A stretch of 64,000 bases of DNA from Sipunculus nudus (lineage: Eukaryota > Annelida > Sipuncula > Golfingiida > Sipunculidae). Location: positions 47,682,695 to 47,746,694 of the forward strand of contig CM049316.1 in NCBI GenBank assembly GCA_026874595.1, read 5' to 3'. Both the position numbers and the translations under genes were made by a program. The notes under the pieces are model-generated. The model did no database searches. It was not told the DNA's origin and saw only the letters and a program-made list of their open reading frames with translations. This document shows, in pieces, positions 1-11,527 of this stretch. Position 1 is the first letter of the stretch; each line of letters opens with the position of its first letter.

Positions 1-395
1 TCAAGTTAAAAGAAATCTAAATATAACTTTTATGTATTTTCTGAATCGGTCTTGAATTAAAAATAAGACAATCTAAAAACACAGCAAAAACAGTTTTAGT
101 CATTAACCATGTAGCTCCCAAATTGTTTTTTTTTTGGGGGGGGGGCAACACTGTTAAAAAGCCCTGCCCTGAGCTAGAGACACACTTTGTCTCGCTTTAT
201 TTCGATTCGCTTTGCTGCTCTACATAAACATCTTGAGATTGACCCTTATGAAAAAAAAGCCGTTTAGGAGACAGGGGATCAAGAAAGGCTCAACAGTCAC
301 TTATTGCTTATTTTAGAATAAGGTGCATCTACAAAAATTCTTTATTAATAAGTATTCTTTATTTAATATATATTAACATTCTGTTTTTTTTTCAG
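1..395 (+). other. 3' end of the 5' intron of NHLH copy A
   Basis: AT-rich sequence ending in a T-rich tract and a CAG at 393-395, an ordinary 3' splice site 78 bases before the start codon of copy A. A T-run followed by a G-run lies near 126-147. No coding sequence is visible. NHLH genes in other animals usually have non-coding 5' exons, so this is probably the end of a 5'UTR intron whose donor and promoter lie before the window. Confidence 0.55.
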
Positions 396-1105
396 GTGTC
401 TAACTCCTCGTCTAAACCCAGAAGCGCCTGAGTTCGAACGGGCCTTCGGCAGGGACACTTTGGTACGTCATAATGATCGAGGACCCAGCGACGTCATTAT
501 CAGGAATCCCCCATGTACCAGAGAGCAACACAGCCGACGTCACAAATGGAAACGAGGCTGAGCCTTGCATTGACGAGGCCAGTTACTGTCGACATCGGAA
601 AGATGGAAAATCTGACAATAAAAGGGATGTACCTCTATCACGAGAAGAAAGACGGAGGCGGCGGCGGGCCACTCCCAAATACCGTACGGCTCACGCCACG
701 AGAGAGCGAATACGAGTAGAGACGTTCAATAGAGCATTCGGAGAATTGCGAAAGTTATTACCCACACTACCACCTGACAAAAAATTGTCTAAGATAGAAA
801 TTCTTCGTCTTTCTATTTGCTATATTAGATATCTAAACTATGTTCTACAATGCAATCATTGACTGCACGTGCTTGTTTATTTATAATTATAGACTTTTAC
901 CTTTACATATCATTCTTTTCAGTCAATTTTCTCAATGCAATTTTTCAATCAACGATAATCAACTTCACGCACAATACAAGCATAGTTTTGTAAAACTAAT
1001 GAGCAGTTGGTAACGTCAGCTACAGAAGAGGCCTCACCTAAGGCGTTCATCATGGTAAATATTAAGCAATACGAAGTGTAATATATTTGACGTATTTTAA
1101 ATAAA
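396..1105 (+). other. Terminal exon of NHLH copy A with UTRs
   Basis: The exon starts after the CAG at 393-395. It has a 77-base 5'UTR segment, the ORF, then an AT-rich 3' region with a possible AATAAA poly(A) signal at 1100-1105. The exon 3' end is inferred. Confidence 0.45.
473..862 (+). CDS. NHLH1-like: NHLH (HEN/NSCL) family bHLH transcription factor, divergent copy A
   Basis: 129-residue class II bHLH factor, close to the roughly 133-136 residues usual for NHLH1/NHLH2. Family members work in the nucleus, pair with E proteins, bind E-boxes and act in neuronal differentiation. Residues 57-65 are strongly basic (REERRRRRR). The basic region is about 69-82 and includes [11 protein letters not shown]; Glu78 is the residue expected to contact the E-box. 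Helix 1 is about 83-96, the loop LPPDKKLS about 99-106, and helix 2 about 107-125. The acidic N-terminal 50 residues have no recognisable domain. The first ATG after the splice acceptor is used, and an in-frame stop lies at 413-415. Against copy B at 31506 the domain has about nine substitutions, including Thr84, Arg87, Gly90, Ser114, Arg119 and Tyr123 where copy B and vertebrate proteins have mostly conserved residues. The whole ORF is in one exon. The reading frame is intact, so it is probably functional but evolving faster. Confidence 0.9.
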   Translation: MIEDPATSLSGIPHVPESNTADVTNGNEAEPCIDEASYCRHRKDGKSDNKRDVPLSREERRRRRRATPKYRTAHATRERIRVETFNRAFGELRKLLPTLPPDKKLSKIEILRLSICYIRYLNYVLQCNH

Positions 1106-3790
1106 TTCTTAATAGTCTTGACAATAATAGCCTTATTGACGTTTGATGTGTCAACTCGTGACAACTTGTGATACATGTATTATAAAACTTTGAAAGGAAA
1201 ATGTTGGATTAATGTAGCGTGCGTGCTGTCGTTATAATCATTTGAGCAGATGGGCTGTATATTTAATTTCATGGCAAGAAAAGAAAGCCATTCCCATGCA
1301 TGTAATATTTCATAACAATATGTAATCATTCGCTCACATGTATCTCTTGTCTGTTATCGCAGATGTTTCAAGGAACCATTCTTGTGGCGTGCTGTGAAAC
1401 TGTCACAGCTCAAAATGTCAAATCTACGGCGACTGATGTAGAATACAGGATCTCATAATATTATTTCGAAATCTTCATATATTTATTTCCTTATATCGAA
1501 ATATACATTTTTCGAGATTTGGATTAATTTATTTCGAGATCTTTAAATATTTCTAACCCTCTTCGTAAATTCAGATGTATCATCCGGTGCGTTTCTTATC
1601 ATATGAAGCTAAGCCGTTGAGAAATATAATTATGTTTTTTTTTTTGCGCGAATTCAATAAAATGATACCAGTGGCCCATAGGACATGGCACCAATTGAAT
1701 CTGACACACCAGGAAAGAAAGTAACGCCTAAGTATAGGTCACAGTGACTCATTATTTAGTGTTTATGCGTTCAAAGAGACAGCTGACCTAAACCTGTCTG
1801 CATAAGAAGTTCTTTTTTTAAAGATGTTTCCTGGATTTCAAATTTCAGCTGACTGACTGTACAGTGCAAGTCATCTGAGCCATAGTGATGGCCATTTGTC
1901 CGCCTTTTGTCGTCCGTCCGTTAAAACTGACACGTTTTGAAATCGTTGGACCCACGAATCAGAAATGATCCGAATCAAGAAAGAGTCAGATGTTCTCCTA
2001 TCAAACCCCAAACTGGGTCACTTCGGCTTCGAGAAATTAATGAAAAACTTCATTTTCCGGTAAAAGCCTATTGTGTTACACTTAAGACTGCCTAAGATTA
2101 AAGCTATATTTGTTGTTTTGTTCATATTTGCATAGATATTCCTCCATATATTTCCTATGTACATGCCAGATATTAGGCCAAGATTGCGTAAGTTATGGAC
2201 CCGAACGTGATGTATCTTGTCATAACATTTGGAAAGATATTTATCCATTTTACATGGTAACCATTGAAGCTAGAAAGTCCTTTTTCAAGTAGGTAACTAT
2301 ATTTAATTTAGATTCAATTGTATACCAGAAATTAAATTAGAATTTTGTTCATTTATTAAGTTATTAGCATAAATGTCAAATCAGTACCTGAAATTTGAAT
2401 ACAATTAATAGAAAGCTGTAGCTTTTATTCAGGTTTGAAAAGACCTTATCGTACATAAATGTATTGTGTACATTGTACCGTTTCTTTGCTCTATACCGCT
2501 TCCCAACCCGGTATTACAATTTCCCGGAGGTACAACCCGAATAGGAATCCTGGCTTGAATTTTTTTTTAGCCGTCACAAAATTGGAGGGTGGGGGGGGGG
2601 GGGGAGGATTCTGTGATGACCAACCGATGGGAAGAAAAACAACCGAAGACGATAAACAATAACAAAGAGCTTAATCCACGGCTTAGAGTATATGTTGTTG
2701 ACCACTCTCGGGCTATTTATAGCAGTCCAACACCGTCTTAGTCCAACGTATACCTCTAAATCACACTAAACGGCCACCGTATTCCAAAAGTCTCCTTGCC
2801 CAGCACACAGCCTCGCTTCCGAAACATCGTCGTGCTGACGTCTTCCGCTAGCAGGCACCTACTCCCAACAAAGTAGATTGGTACCTACTCACAAACAAAC
2901 TCCTACCAACCCCCAACTCGCTACATACATTAGTTGTAGCCAGTGTTGTTAAGGCCCACGTGGCTTAATATCTATATTCTTCACTCGGGGCAGCTCACTT
3001 CCTCAGCCGACCTCTCCCTAACACCCACACCCCCCTCCATGGACAGCATGCATAGACAAGATGAATATTATAATTTTCTATATTTAATTCATTATCACCT
3101 GATTAACATATATAAATATCTGTATATCCAACGGAACGAACGATAGTGATTAGAAATTTTAAAACCTGGGTTTTATTTGATAGCATATATATTCAAGTTG
3201 ATTAAAGAGTTTTCTGCTTCCAATCCAATTTGCATCCGCAAGCAACTGGTCGAACCATGATCATCGTGGGATGCTTGGTGGGAAATAATACCTTCATTTG
3301 TCATTGATGTCCAGCTGTTGAAGGGAACAAGTTGTATTTTATAAATATATTAATTTGATGCACCAATTTAAGAAAATTTTTCAATTCATGCTCAAACATA
3401 TTAGCATTAATCGACAAAAATAATGAATTTAGGATGTTCAGCTGATGTTCGTGTGATGTTTTACTGTAAGTAAATGATCACTTGCATTATCCCTTCCAGG
3501 TGTAACGATGTTTTCAGTATATGCCTTTGGGCACATTTACAGCCTGGGGTTCATTTGCAAAAAAAAAAAAAATAAGCAAATATAACGAAAATTCAGAGAA
3601 ACTCAGGTTATACAGTTGATAACTACGAAAGATATTCAGCCAGGAGAATGCTTATTTCGCATCTAAGTGATAAGCCAGTATGGTCAAAGAGTAATAACAA
3701 TGAGCAAGAACAGTAATAGATCTCCATGAAGTCATGGGTGCATGATATTTGTCACTCTTTTAGCATAAAACAGTTTGAGGGTTTGAGTTA
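1106..3790. other. Non-coding AT-rich DNA with repeat debris
   Basis: No believable gene. At 1455-1560 there are several TCGAAAT/TCGAGAT words that look like a decayed relative of the palindromic arrays at 51.9-53.0 kb. At 1880-2030 there is repeat-like sequence with a CGTCCGTCCG run. A G-run lies at 2586-2604 and a short A-run near 3560. Short ORFs here show no family resemblance. Confidence 0.5.
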
Positions 3791-3868
3791 ACGTCGTTGA
3801 CAAAGGATGATAAGTGGTTGATAAGACTGACGTCGTTGACAAAGGATGATAAGTGGTTGATAAGACTG
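3791..3868. repeat. 39-bp tandem duplication
   Basis: Two near-identical 39-bp copies (3791-3829 and 3830-3868), each starting ACGTCGTTGACAAAGGATGA. The sharp identity suggests a recent duplication. Confidence 0.85.
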
Positions 3869-3959
3869 ACTTGTAACTTGAAAATGTAAGTGTTAATGCA
3901 GTGTGTAAGGACAACAGGCACCTATACATGCTCCTATTTAGAGTCTATTGATGTTTACA

Positions 3960-4450
3960 GGTCAGAACATATATACCCTGGAAAGACACTTATTCTACGC
4001 TCCCGAGGCAGCGGAAATCTTGCGCTTCTAAAGAAGCTACTGATTTCCCCACTGCCTGCTTTGACCGTTTATGATGCACTGAAACACCAGGTGGTGGGCC
4101 TGTCTGCTGAAAACTGCTGATGTGACTAGCAGCCAACCAAATGCCAGTCAACAAACACTCGACATGCATCAGGCTCCGCCCAGAAACCACGTGTCGGGCC
4201 ATTCTCTCTGAGCCTGTGGCCTGTTCAAACGGTTGCCGGGGCGATGAGCTGTCACTCAAAACGAAATGAACAACATTGGCTCCGTGTGTTCCTCGCTTGG
4301 CTGGTAAACCGTTTGTCTTCGAACACGGGGTCTCATCTGATTGGACCAAGTCAAAGGAGGCAATTAAATTGCCCTTTCTCTCCCTCTAACACAAGAACCC
4401 TTACATACAGGTTTGCATTTAATTTGCTTTCTTCTATTTGGCTCAATTAA
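3960..4450. promoter_or_regulatory. Candidate cis-regulatory block downstream of copy A
   Basis: About 0.5 kb visibly richer in G, C and CpG than its surroundings. It contains a CACGTG E-box (4188-4193), an inverted CCAAT box near 4339-4343, and a perfect inverted repeat GGCAATT-A-AATTGCC (4359-4373) resembling a paired homeodomain site. Overlapping short ORFs on both strands resemble nothing known. An enhancer role is inference; a decayed exon or repeat is the alternative. Confidence 0.3.
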
Positions 4451-5639
4451 ATTTCTTACATGTGCCATTAATATCACAGAGACGAATTGATGTACATGAT
4501 GCACGTTTATTTCACACAGAAACACAATGGTTATTATTTGACCGGTAACTCATAACATATGCTAATTAGGTAATCATATATTCAGTGGACTACTGGAGGT
4601 TTAGATCAGTTACCACAACTTGGCATAAATAACCAATGGATGCATTATTTCACACCATAAACCCCGAGATAATAATCATGATTCGACCAGTTGCTCATTT
4701 CATATGCAAATTAGCTAATTATATATTCACTGGGCAACTACAAGGGACGACCAATTAAGTAAGCAGACAAACCATTTAATCACACTAAATATATGCTTCC
4801 AAAAAGTATCCATGCACCTTTTTTACATTTTCAAATCAGTATCGCTATTCCCATTGTCCGTACATACTTATATATACAAATAAGTTGATAATAAGATATA
4901 AAAATGAAAAACAATACATTTTACGGCCAATATGTGAAAGAGTAAAAACAAATATTATTTACATTATGATGTTCTTATATAAAAGACCACTATACCTCTC
5001 ACACTCATATCAATAATTTGCGAATTTGCATTATTTATCTGCATTTTATTAAAATGAATATATTTTTTATAAACTTTCGTTTTATCTGATCACATTTTAA
5101 AAGTTTGTATCCGAAACACTTAGCTAAAAGGTGTTTATTATCCATTCCACTAATTTATTCAGATATACAAATGTATGCAAATTATCTCATTAAATATGTA
5201 CAATACAAAACTGCAGCATGCAAAAATCGATTCCCCCTGAATAATCCTAGAAATTGCCCCAGAATTATCCTAGAAAAGTTTTCTACTAATCTACTAATTT
5301 TCCAGAAGGCTCTGATAGTAATTGATATTTGAAACAAGATCATGACAGTACTATACAAGCAAACATATAATTGCAGAATATTGTAACTGAATATAACATA
5401 TATTGTTAGTTCCTGTACTAGTATGACCATTATTAAGAGTTTATTAGAGAACATTATTTAGATAATTATAAGCCATTCAGGTTATTAACAATGTTGATAA
5501 CATTGTATGAAATGTTTCAGTTTTTATTTTCCCCTGAAGACGTCTCCACATATTATAGTCTCTGTTTTAGTTTTCATTGTACCCTGAAGATGTCACCATA
5601 TGTCATAATTTTGTTGTGAATTGGGAACAAAAAGGAAAA
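4451..5639. other. AT-rich non-coding DNA with a diverged duplication
   Basis: Segments at about 4522-4600 and 4664-4745 are diverged copies of each other, sharing a TTTGACCGG/TTCGACCAG start, then CATATGC, TAATTA-like words and ATATATTCA. Otherwise nothing recognisable. Confidence 0.45.
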
Positions 5640-5866
5640 TTTTTCTTTGTCTTGGACCCATTGATATTAATTTTTCAGACAGACACTCCAAAACCAATCC
5701 AACCAAGGTATGCATGAGAGCAATCACTGATCAAAATGTGAATGAAATCGGATAATATTTAGAAATGTTACACACACGGAAACAAAAAAATGACGAACGT
5801 ACAGACATACAGACGGACAACCCAAAATCAAGGTCCCCCGTTCCCCTGAAGCGGGGAACAATAAAA
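5640..5866 (+). repeat. Dispersed repeat ending in a hairpin and AATAAA
   Basis: A segment rich in CAGACA words ends in the hairpin GTTCCCC-TGAAGC-GGGGAAC followed by AATAAA. The same layout closes the repeat at 8.2 kb, so this is probably a non-autonomous element with a structured 3' end. Family not identified. Confidence 0.45.
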
Positions 5867-6429
5867 ATTAACCCCCCCTCCCTCCTTGAGAAGAAGAAAC
5901 TAAAACCTGAAAAACGTAACTAAATGGGATAATTAAAGGTCATTTAGGGGGTTGGGGTGGGGTAGGAGCGATAATTCCGTCAATCAGTTTATAGTTTCGT
6001 AACATTTTCCTTAAAAATCTTTCATTTATGCATCTCGTATTTAGAAAAAGGAGAATATTGCATGTGTTAGTTGTCTCATGTTATAAGCATATATTTATAC
6101 AAAATTTAAAATAATTGATGAATAATGTACTGCTGAAATTGAACAAAAACTAATTAAGTGTGATGAAAGTTAATATTTTTCATTATATATGCATGGTGGA
6201 AACGAAAAGAAATTATGATACTTTAAGGGAGGGAATTTGCCTTGGGTATCATAAGGATGGGGGTTGGAGTTGGGGTGGGGGTGGGGGGTTCTGTAGATAT
6301 TCCTTTGGATTGTCCCCCTCACATTTCCTTATAGCAAACAAAGCCCATGAAGGCCATATATACATGTCTGCAGGATATTTTGTAAGGGTTGTATGAGTAG
6401 TAAGTGAAGGAAATGGTCGAGCCGAGTGG
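5867..6429. other. Non-coding stretch with G-rich tracts
   Basis: C-rich then G-rich low-complexity patches (about 5871-5885, 5947-5966 and 6257-6290) in AT-rich DNA. No gene seen. Confidence 0.4.
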
Positions 6430-6616
6430 TTCTGTCACGCTGAAATCAACCTGTTCCCAGAAACAAGCCTATCAATGATGACTCAGGCAGGAAACAAAAC
6501 AAATATAAACGGTTCACAACCTATATGTGCAAGTATATAAATACGCAATATAGGACGTAAACAAGCGATTTACAGAGTCCGGCTTCCGCCAGCTGGACCC
6601 ACGGTTCATTGTGAGT
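6430..6616 (+). promoter_or_regulatory. Candidate TATA promoter and short non-coding first exon
   Basis: An AP-1-like TGACTCA (6479-6485), a TATATAAATA box beginning at 6534, a CAGCTG E-box near 6590, and a strong 5' splice donor GTGAGT at 6611-6616 sit in the correct order and spacing for a promoter (start near 6564) with an exon of about 45-50 bases. It could serve the 5'UTR of NHLH copy B. This is inference from motif order; no transcript evidence is available. Confidence 0.25.
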
Positions 6617-7341
6617 ATTGAAATATGTGTGGAATGTCTAGTTTGAAATATGATGTTTTATTTTTATTGAGCAATACAAAATAAAAACAAAAACAAGACG
6701 ACCATAGGTCACGCGCTTGCCGGAAACACTCTGACCCAGATTGGAAGACAGATAATGAGAGCATGTAATAAAGAAGACAAAGAGGAAACAATGAGCCATT
6801 GTTTGTAAAGTTTGGACCAATATTGACACAGTTACGATGGAAATAATAATCTGACGTGTTTTCATGACTTTGACCTATTTAAAAATAGATATACAGCTTC
6901 AAGAATTCGTTCCAATATACGATAGGTGAAAGTTGCAAAGTGATTCCTGGTAAACTGTGGCCTATAGAATGCTATTAAAACAAAGGCAAGAACCAGCAAG
7001 AAGGCAACATTTAGGACAACTTGCAAACAGACAGACATATTGACAAAGTGACACAAAGTTGAGATCAGTTGACTAGACTTAGTTATGTAGAAGACGAAGG
7101 TGAAAAAAATGAGCCAAAGTTTGTGAAGATAGGACCAGAATGGACAAAGTTATGAGAAAAATAACATTTTGAAGTGTTTTGAAGTGACCGACATACTGAC
7201 AAAGCGGCACAAAGTAGAGACAAAAAGACTTAACTATGTTATGAAGAAGACAGAGGAAAAAAATAAGCTACAGTTTATGAAATTTAGGCTTAAAGTCTCA
7301 GAGATATGGGCAAAAAATGATATGTTCTAGTGTTTCAGGTG

Positions 7342-7360
7342 CAGTGCCCCCTAGCGGCTA
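7342..7360 (-). promoter_or_regulatory. CTCF-like motif in repeat unit
   Basis: CAGTGCCCCCTAGCGGCTA fits the reverse-complement form of the bilaterian CTCF core (SYGCCMYCTRSYGG) at all 14 positions. Binding is unproven. Confidence 0.35.
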
Positions 7361-7675
7361 TTTTCCGAAACTGAAAAATCACTTTCGAGAGATTAGTGTA
7401 GGACTTAGGATGTATCAGTTTCAAAAAGATTCCTGCAAAACTGTGGCCTGTAGAATGCTATATGTTAGACACAAGAACAAGCAAGAAGGCGAAATTGATG
7501 ACACCTGACAGATAGACAGACATACTGTCAAAGTGACACAAAGCTGAGGCCAGATGACTTGACCTAGTTATGGAGAAGACTCAGGGGAAGAAATTAAGCT
7601 ATAGTTTATGTAATTCAGGTGTATAGTTTCGGAGATATTGTCAACAAAATTATACGTTTAATTAAAATTTAAGTG

Positions 7676-7694
7676 CAGCGCCCCCTAGAGGCCA
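7676..7694 (-). promoter_or_regulatory. CTCF-like motif in next repeat unit
   Basis: CAGCGCCCCCTAGAGGCCA lies 334 bases after the previous site in the same orientation. By my reading it matches about 16 of 19 positions of the commonly used vertebrate CTCF motif. Confidence 0.4.
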
Positions 7695-8570
7695 TATCCC
7701 GAAAATGAAAAATCAATTTTGAGATATTAGTGTAAGACATAAGATTCACCAATTTCAAAAGGATTCTTGCAAAACTATGGCCTGTAGAATGCTATATGTA
7801 AGACAGAAGCACCAGCAAGAAGGTGAAATTGAGGTCAACTGACAGACAGACAGACATACTGACAAAGTGACACAAATTTGAGCAAAGATGACAAGACCAT
7901 GTTATGAAGAAGACACAGAGGAAGAAAATGAACCTAAGTTTGTGAAGATAGGACCAATAGTTACAAAGTTATGATGAAAATAAAATTTCGACGTTTTTCG
8001 ATGACCTTTACCTTGACCTTTAACTTATGCCTACCGAAAACAAAAGGCTACCAGGACTTTTGACTTTCAATCAACCCTGAAAGTTTCAGATCGATTGCTA
8101 AAAAATTGTGACCAGGAGAGTACTGACAAACAAACATCGTGACAAACAGACATACGCAACTGACCAACATGCTTGCCGAAATCGAAGATTTCCGGCAAGC
8201 AATAAATAAATACTAGACAAAAATACGGGACCGGCACGTGATGACATGATGAAGGTAGTGGCACCCATGGACCTGCTAAGGAAGGCGCCTCCTTGCACAT
8301 TAAGTATAAACTAAACGCAACTGATTCCTAATTTTGATTATTTGATCAGATGGAAACTTTGAAGTCTAAACCAAAAATAAAAGATGAAGATAGGCAGGTC
8401 CATGCACTCACGTCATCTGCAAAAAAGTGTCAAGTATTCATACAAGTATACATCCAGGAATCCATGAGTCCCATTCATGATGCATGGCATATAAAAACGT
8501 TTCACATGTATGTGTCACTTAAACACCAGCCTCAGTTCTCAAAATACAGCATTTTTCTTTTAATTCCGTG

Positions 8571-8775
8571 TTATTTTCCCAGTTTATTTTCAAAAATGCT
8601 CTCAACCAACGACCCTTTTCTTAGACAAATCTTGTGCATGAAAGGGGATTTTCGGGGTCGAGACACCCCCCCCCCCCCCGCTCTTAACAAACGACCTTTT
8701 GTTAGACAATTTTTATGCATGACACCCGTTGACCCCTCCCTGCAAAAAATTCCAGGATCCACGCCTGAAATACAT
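8571..8775 (-). repeat. Transposon-end-like repeat with C-run and internal duplication
   Basis: Two related segments (about 8605-8642 and 8687-8722), each with ACGACC, TTAGACAA and TGCATGA, flank a C-run at about 8666-8680. The minus strand starts CAGGCGTGGATCCTGG near 8766, typical of one end of invertebrate hAT-like elements. No matching other end found. Confidence 0.35.
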
Positions 8776-9831
8776 GATTTGTCCATCTTTTAGTTCAGCA
8801 TTGAAAAAAAAATTGCATTTTGATCTGATTAGTGAATGATGGTATATAGGGTTACTATCCCGTGGCTATATATATATGCTTCAGGTTGCATGGTCTTCCT
8901 CTGTATACATGACATTATGACATGCTTCGTGTACCATTCGTACAACAGATGACGCTACAAGCTTAGATATTCGCATGATCTTAGTCTAAGTAAAGCCATG
9001 AGTATGTATACACTGTTGATAATCAAGACAACTGTTTCAAGGACCGTTGGCATGCATTAATTTTTTGTATGTGCTAGCTTCTGCGTGCTTTTTACTGACT
9101 ATCTGCATGGCAGTGGTTTAAAGGGTAAATTATACATATAGGAATGAGTAACGTGTAGAACGATCAGGACATGAGTGAATATAGGTACAGTTACAAACGG
9201 GGAAGGCGTGTGTATATCCATGCATCGTGAATTTGGAGCATCAGTGCATCATGAATGCAGGCGTAATTACGTGCAATCACTCTTATGACGATGGAATTTG
9301 ACTAGAAAATTACAAGAAAATTCTTATATATTATATAATTTTATTTTATCAACAGTTAAACAGACAAAAATTTTAAATGTATTAATTTTATATAAAAAAA
9401 AACAAGAATATAATCATTGTACAAGGTCTAAAACCAAAAACAGTTTCATACTTCCAACGCATAAACTTCATCAACGAAAGAATTAAATGAACACGTTAGT
9501 CTATAGGTCAAAACTGGGACATGTAACTTACAAGTGGATTCAAGAATAGATAGTTTTTTTTATTTTCATTTACTTTTAATTTACAATCCCTTCGGAAGGA
9601 GGGGGAGGGGGTTATAAAATCATATCTCAGTCGATCCCGCAAAGCTGTTGATCGGTAGATCAGGGAATCAGTATAAAATATACCATCGGTATGATACGGC
9701 GATCATAGGGAAGCATTTATATCATCTTTTCTATTCACTTTTTTAATCAAAGTTGTATACGTATACTTTTGTCGATCCTGATCAGTTATTGGATCAGAAC
9801 CATGATGGATCAGAATGGAAGATAGCAGGCA
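8776..9831. other. AT-rich DNA, nothing recognised
   Basis: No conserved ORF, RNA or repeat structure recognised beyond A/T runs and a short G-rich patch near 9597-9610. Confidence 0.5.

Positions 9832-9915
<84 letters not shown>
9832..9915. repeat. (CA)n(TA)n compound microsatellite
   Basis: About 14 CA dinucleotides (9832-9860) followed by about 27 TA dinucleotides (9861-9915). Confidence 0.97.
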
Positions 9916-9918
<3 letters not shown>

Positions 9919-10138
9919 GATGGATAATTAAGGATATTACGGTTAAGTGACAAAAAATTAAGTACTTGTTGGGAATCCTATATGTGATCCAATCACAAAA
10001 TTATGGTTCATGATACAAAATATATCCATAGGACCTTCATCTTTGCAATGCATAATAAAGGGTCTAGAATCGTCCTATGTATAATGCACTTGGAAATGCA
10101 CTTGGAATTTGTTCTAGTCTCTTTGAATTGCAATAATT

Positions 10139-10140
<2 letters not shown>

Positions 10141-10216
<76 letters not shown>

Positions 10217-10233
10217 GTAATAATAATAATAAT
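10141..10233. repeat. (AAT)n microsatellite
   Basis: About 31 AAT triplets with one AGT interruption near 10216. ORFs of poly-Asn or poly-Leu across it are artefacts. Confidence 0.97.
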
Positions 10234-10419
10234 TCCAAAATTATTATCCAAAATTATTATTATCATTAATACTATTATTATTCATTTATTTGTATATATA
10301 GTTTGGTAATAATTAGAGTAATGAATACGCAAACTTTTGGTCGTAATAAACCATTCTGTGTATATCTGCTGATGAGTGTTTAATCGCCTGATCGATAAAT
10401 ATGAACTGTGATTAGATCC

Positions 10420-10560
10420 ATATGACGTCATGCCCCTGCCTTTGTTGACCTTTGTAGAAGAAATGTGAGAGGGATAATCTTATCAAAAGGAGTATATAAA
10501 GACAAGAATCCCGTCAGTCACCTCCCCCAGGGAAAAGGGGTCCCGCTCAAATTCGTCTCC
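10420..10560 (+). promoter_or_regulatory. Candidate core promoter: CRE, GATA pair, TATA, Inr
   Basis: In order: a full CRE TGACGTCA (10422-10429), a palindromic GATA pair GATAATCTTATC just upstream, a TATA box TATATAAA (10493-10500), and a TCAGTCA initiator-like word (10514-10520). The downstream 100 bases are richer in G and C and hold no long ORF. No clear splice donor was found nearby. It could belong to NHLH copy B or to an unrelated transcript. Confidence 0.3.
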
Positions 10561-11452
10561 AAACAACACAGAGTCTGAAAGAACAACATCCCACTACCTC
10601 TTGCTTTGCTCATGCAGCAATATTCTTCACTCCCCCCTCATATCCACATAATTTGGTGACACGAAAAAAAATTATGATAATTTCATTTTTACATAAATCA
10701 TAGGAATAAATAAACATTCAACAATATAATATCACTCGGGCTAAAAAATTCGATTCAGTGAGGTAATTGCATGATGACGTATATACCGTTCCCTTAAGAT
10801 TCTATACACATATTTTATAGCTGAAAGATTATTAAGGAAAAAATATGGAAACTATATCAACTATGTGGATGACGATATTATCTCTAAATCGCTATGGTAA
10901 AAACTATGCGTTTTATTCCCCTAAAAGTGAGAGGGACATGTCTGGCATACTCATTATGAAGAAGTGCAGATATAGGCTGAAGGGGTGGGAGTGTTGAGTC
11001 CCTGTATGGGAGTGAGAGCACTCTGGAGGTTCACGCATTCCATGCATATATAGATTGTCTATGTATATATTTATATATATTCTTCCATGTTATGAAAGAA
11101 ACTCAGGTTTGTATATTATATATGCGTGTGTGTATTTATCTGATACTGGTGCATGGTGCGTTTTATAACAGTGCAGGCATGCCGGTGAATGAAGTATATA
11201 TCTTGTATTCTTAAATAATGGTTTTAGCCGGCCTGTTATGGAAATATGAAATGTTTTAAGGATTTTCAAATAAAGATAGTACGTAAACCGTGTATTTGTT
11301 TTTAATGCAAAATTCGAAAAGTTTATTATCCACAGCACGGCTCAGTTTGTATAATTATAAATACTTGCAAAAACTTCCCTAGCCCATCCCTTCTCTATTA
11401 ATATTGATTCATTGTTTGGGAAATGGTCTGTTATAGAATAATGCTCATAATT

Positions 11453-11455
<3 letters not shown>
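10561..11455. other. AT-rich DNA, nothing recognised
   Basis: No gene, RNA or clear repeat seen. Confidence 0.45.
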
Positions 11456-11501
<46 letters not shown>

Positions 11502-11527
11502 ATGTGTGTGTGAGGGTGTGTGTGTGT
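11456..11527. repeat. (AT)n(GT)n compound microsatellite
   Basis: AT dinucleotides pass into GT dinucleotides with interruptions near the 3' end; a short ATTTT-rich tract follows at 11570-11640. Confidence 0.95.

Larger units (their letters stand above)
6880..8215 (+). repeat. Diverged 335-490-bp tandem repeat ending in a hairpin
   Basis: At least three diverged copies of one long unit. The marker GGCCTGTAGAATGCTAT recurs at about 6959, 7445 and 7781. A block with TGACAAAGTGACACAAA recurs after each. The block with the CGCCCCCTAG core recurs at 7342 and 7676. The array closes with a stem-loop GCTTGCCG...CGGCAAGC (about 8170-8202) followed by AATAAATAAA. The paired ends and the spread of units suggest a mobile element family with internal duplications. 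No coding sequence is seen. Confidence 0.65.
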
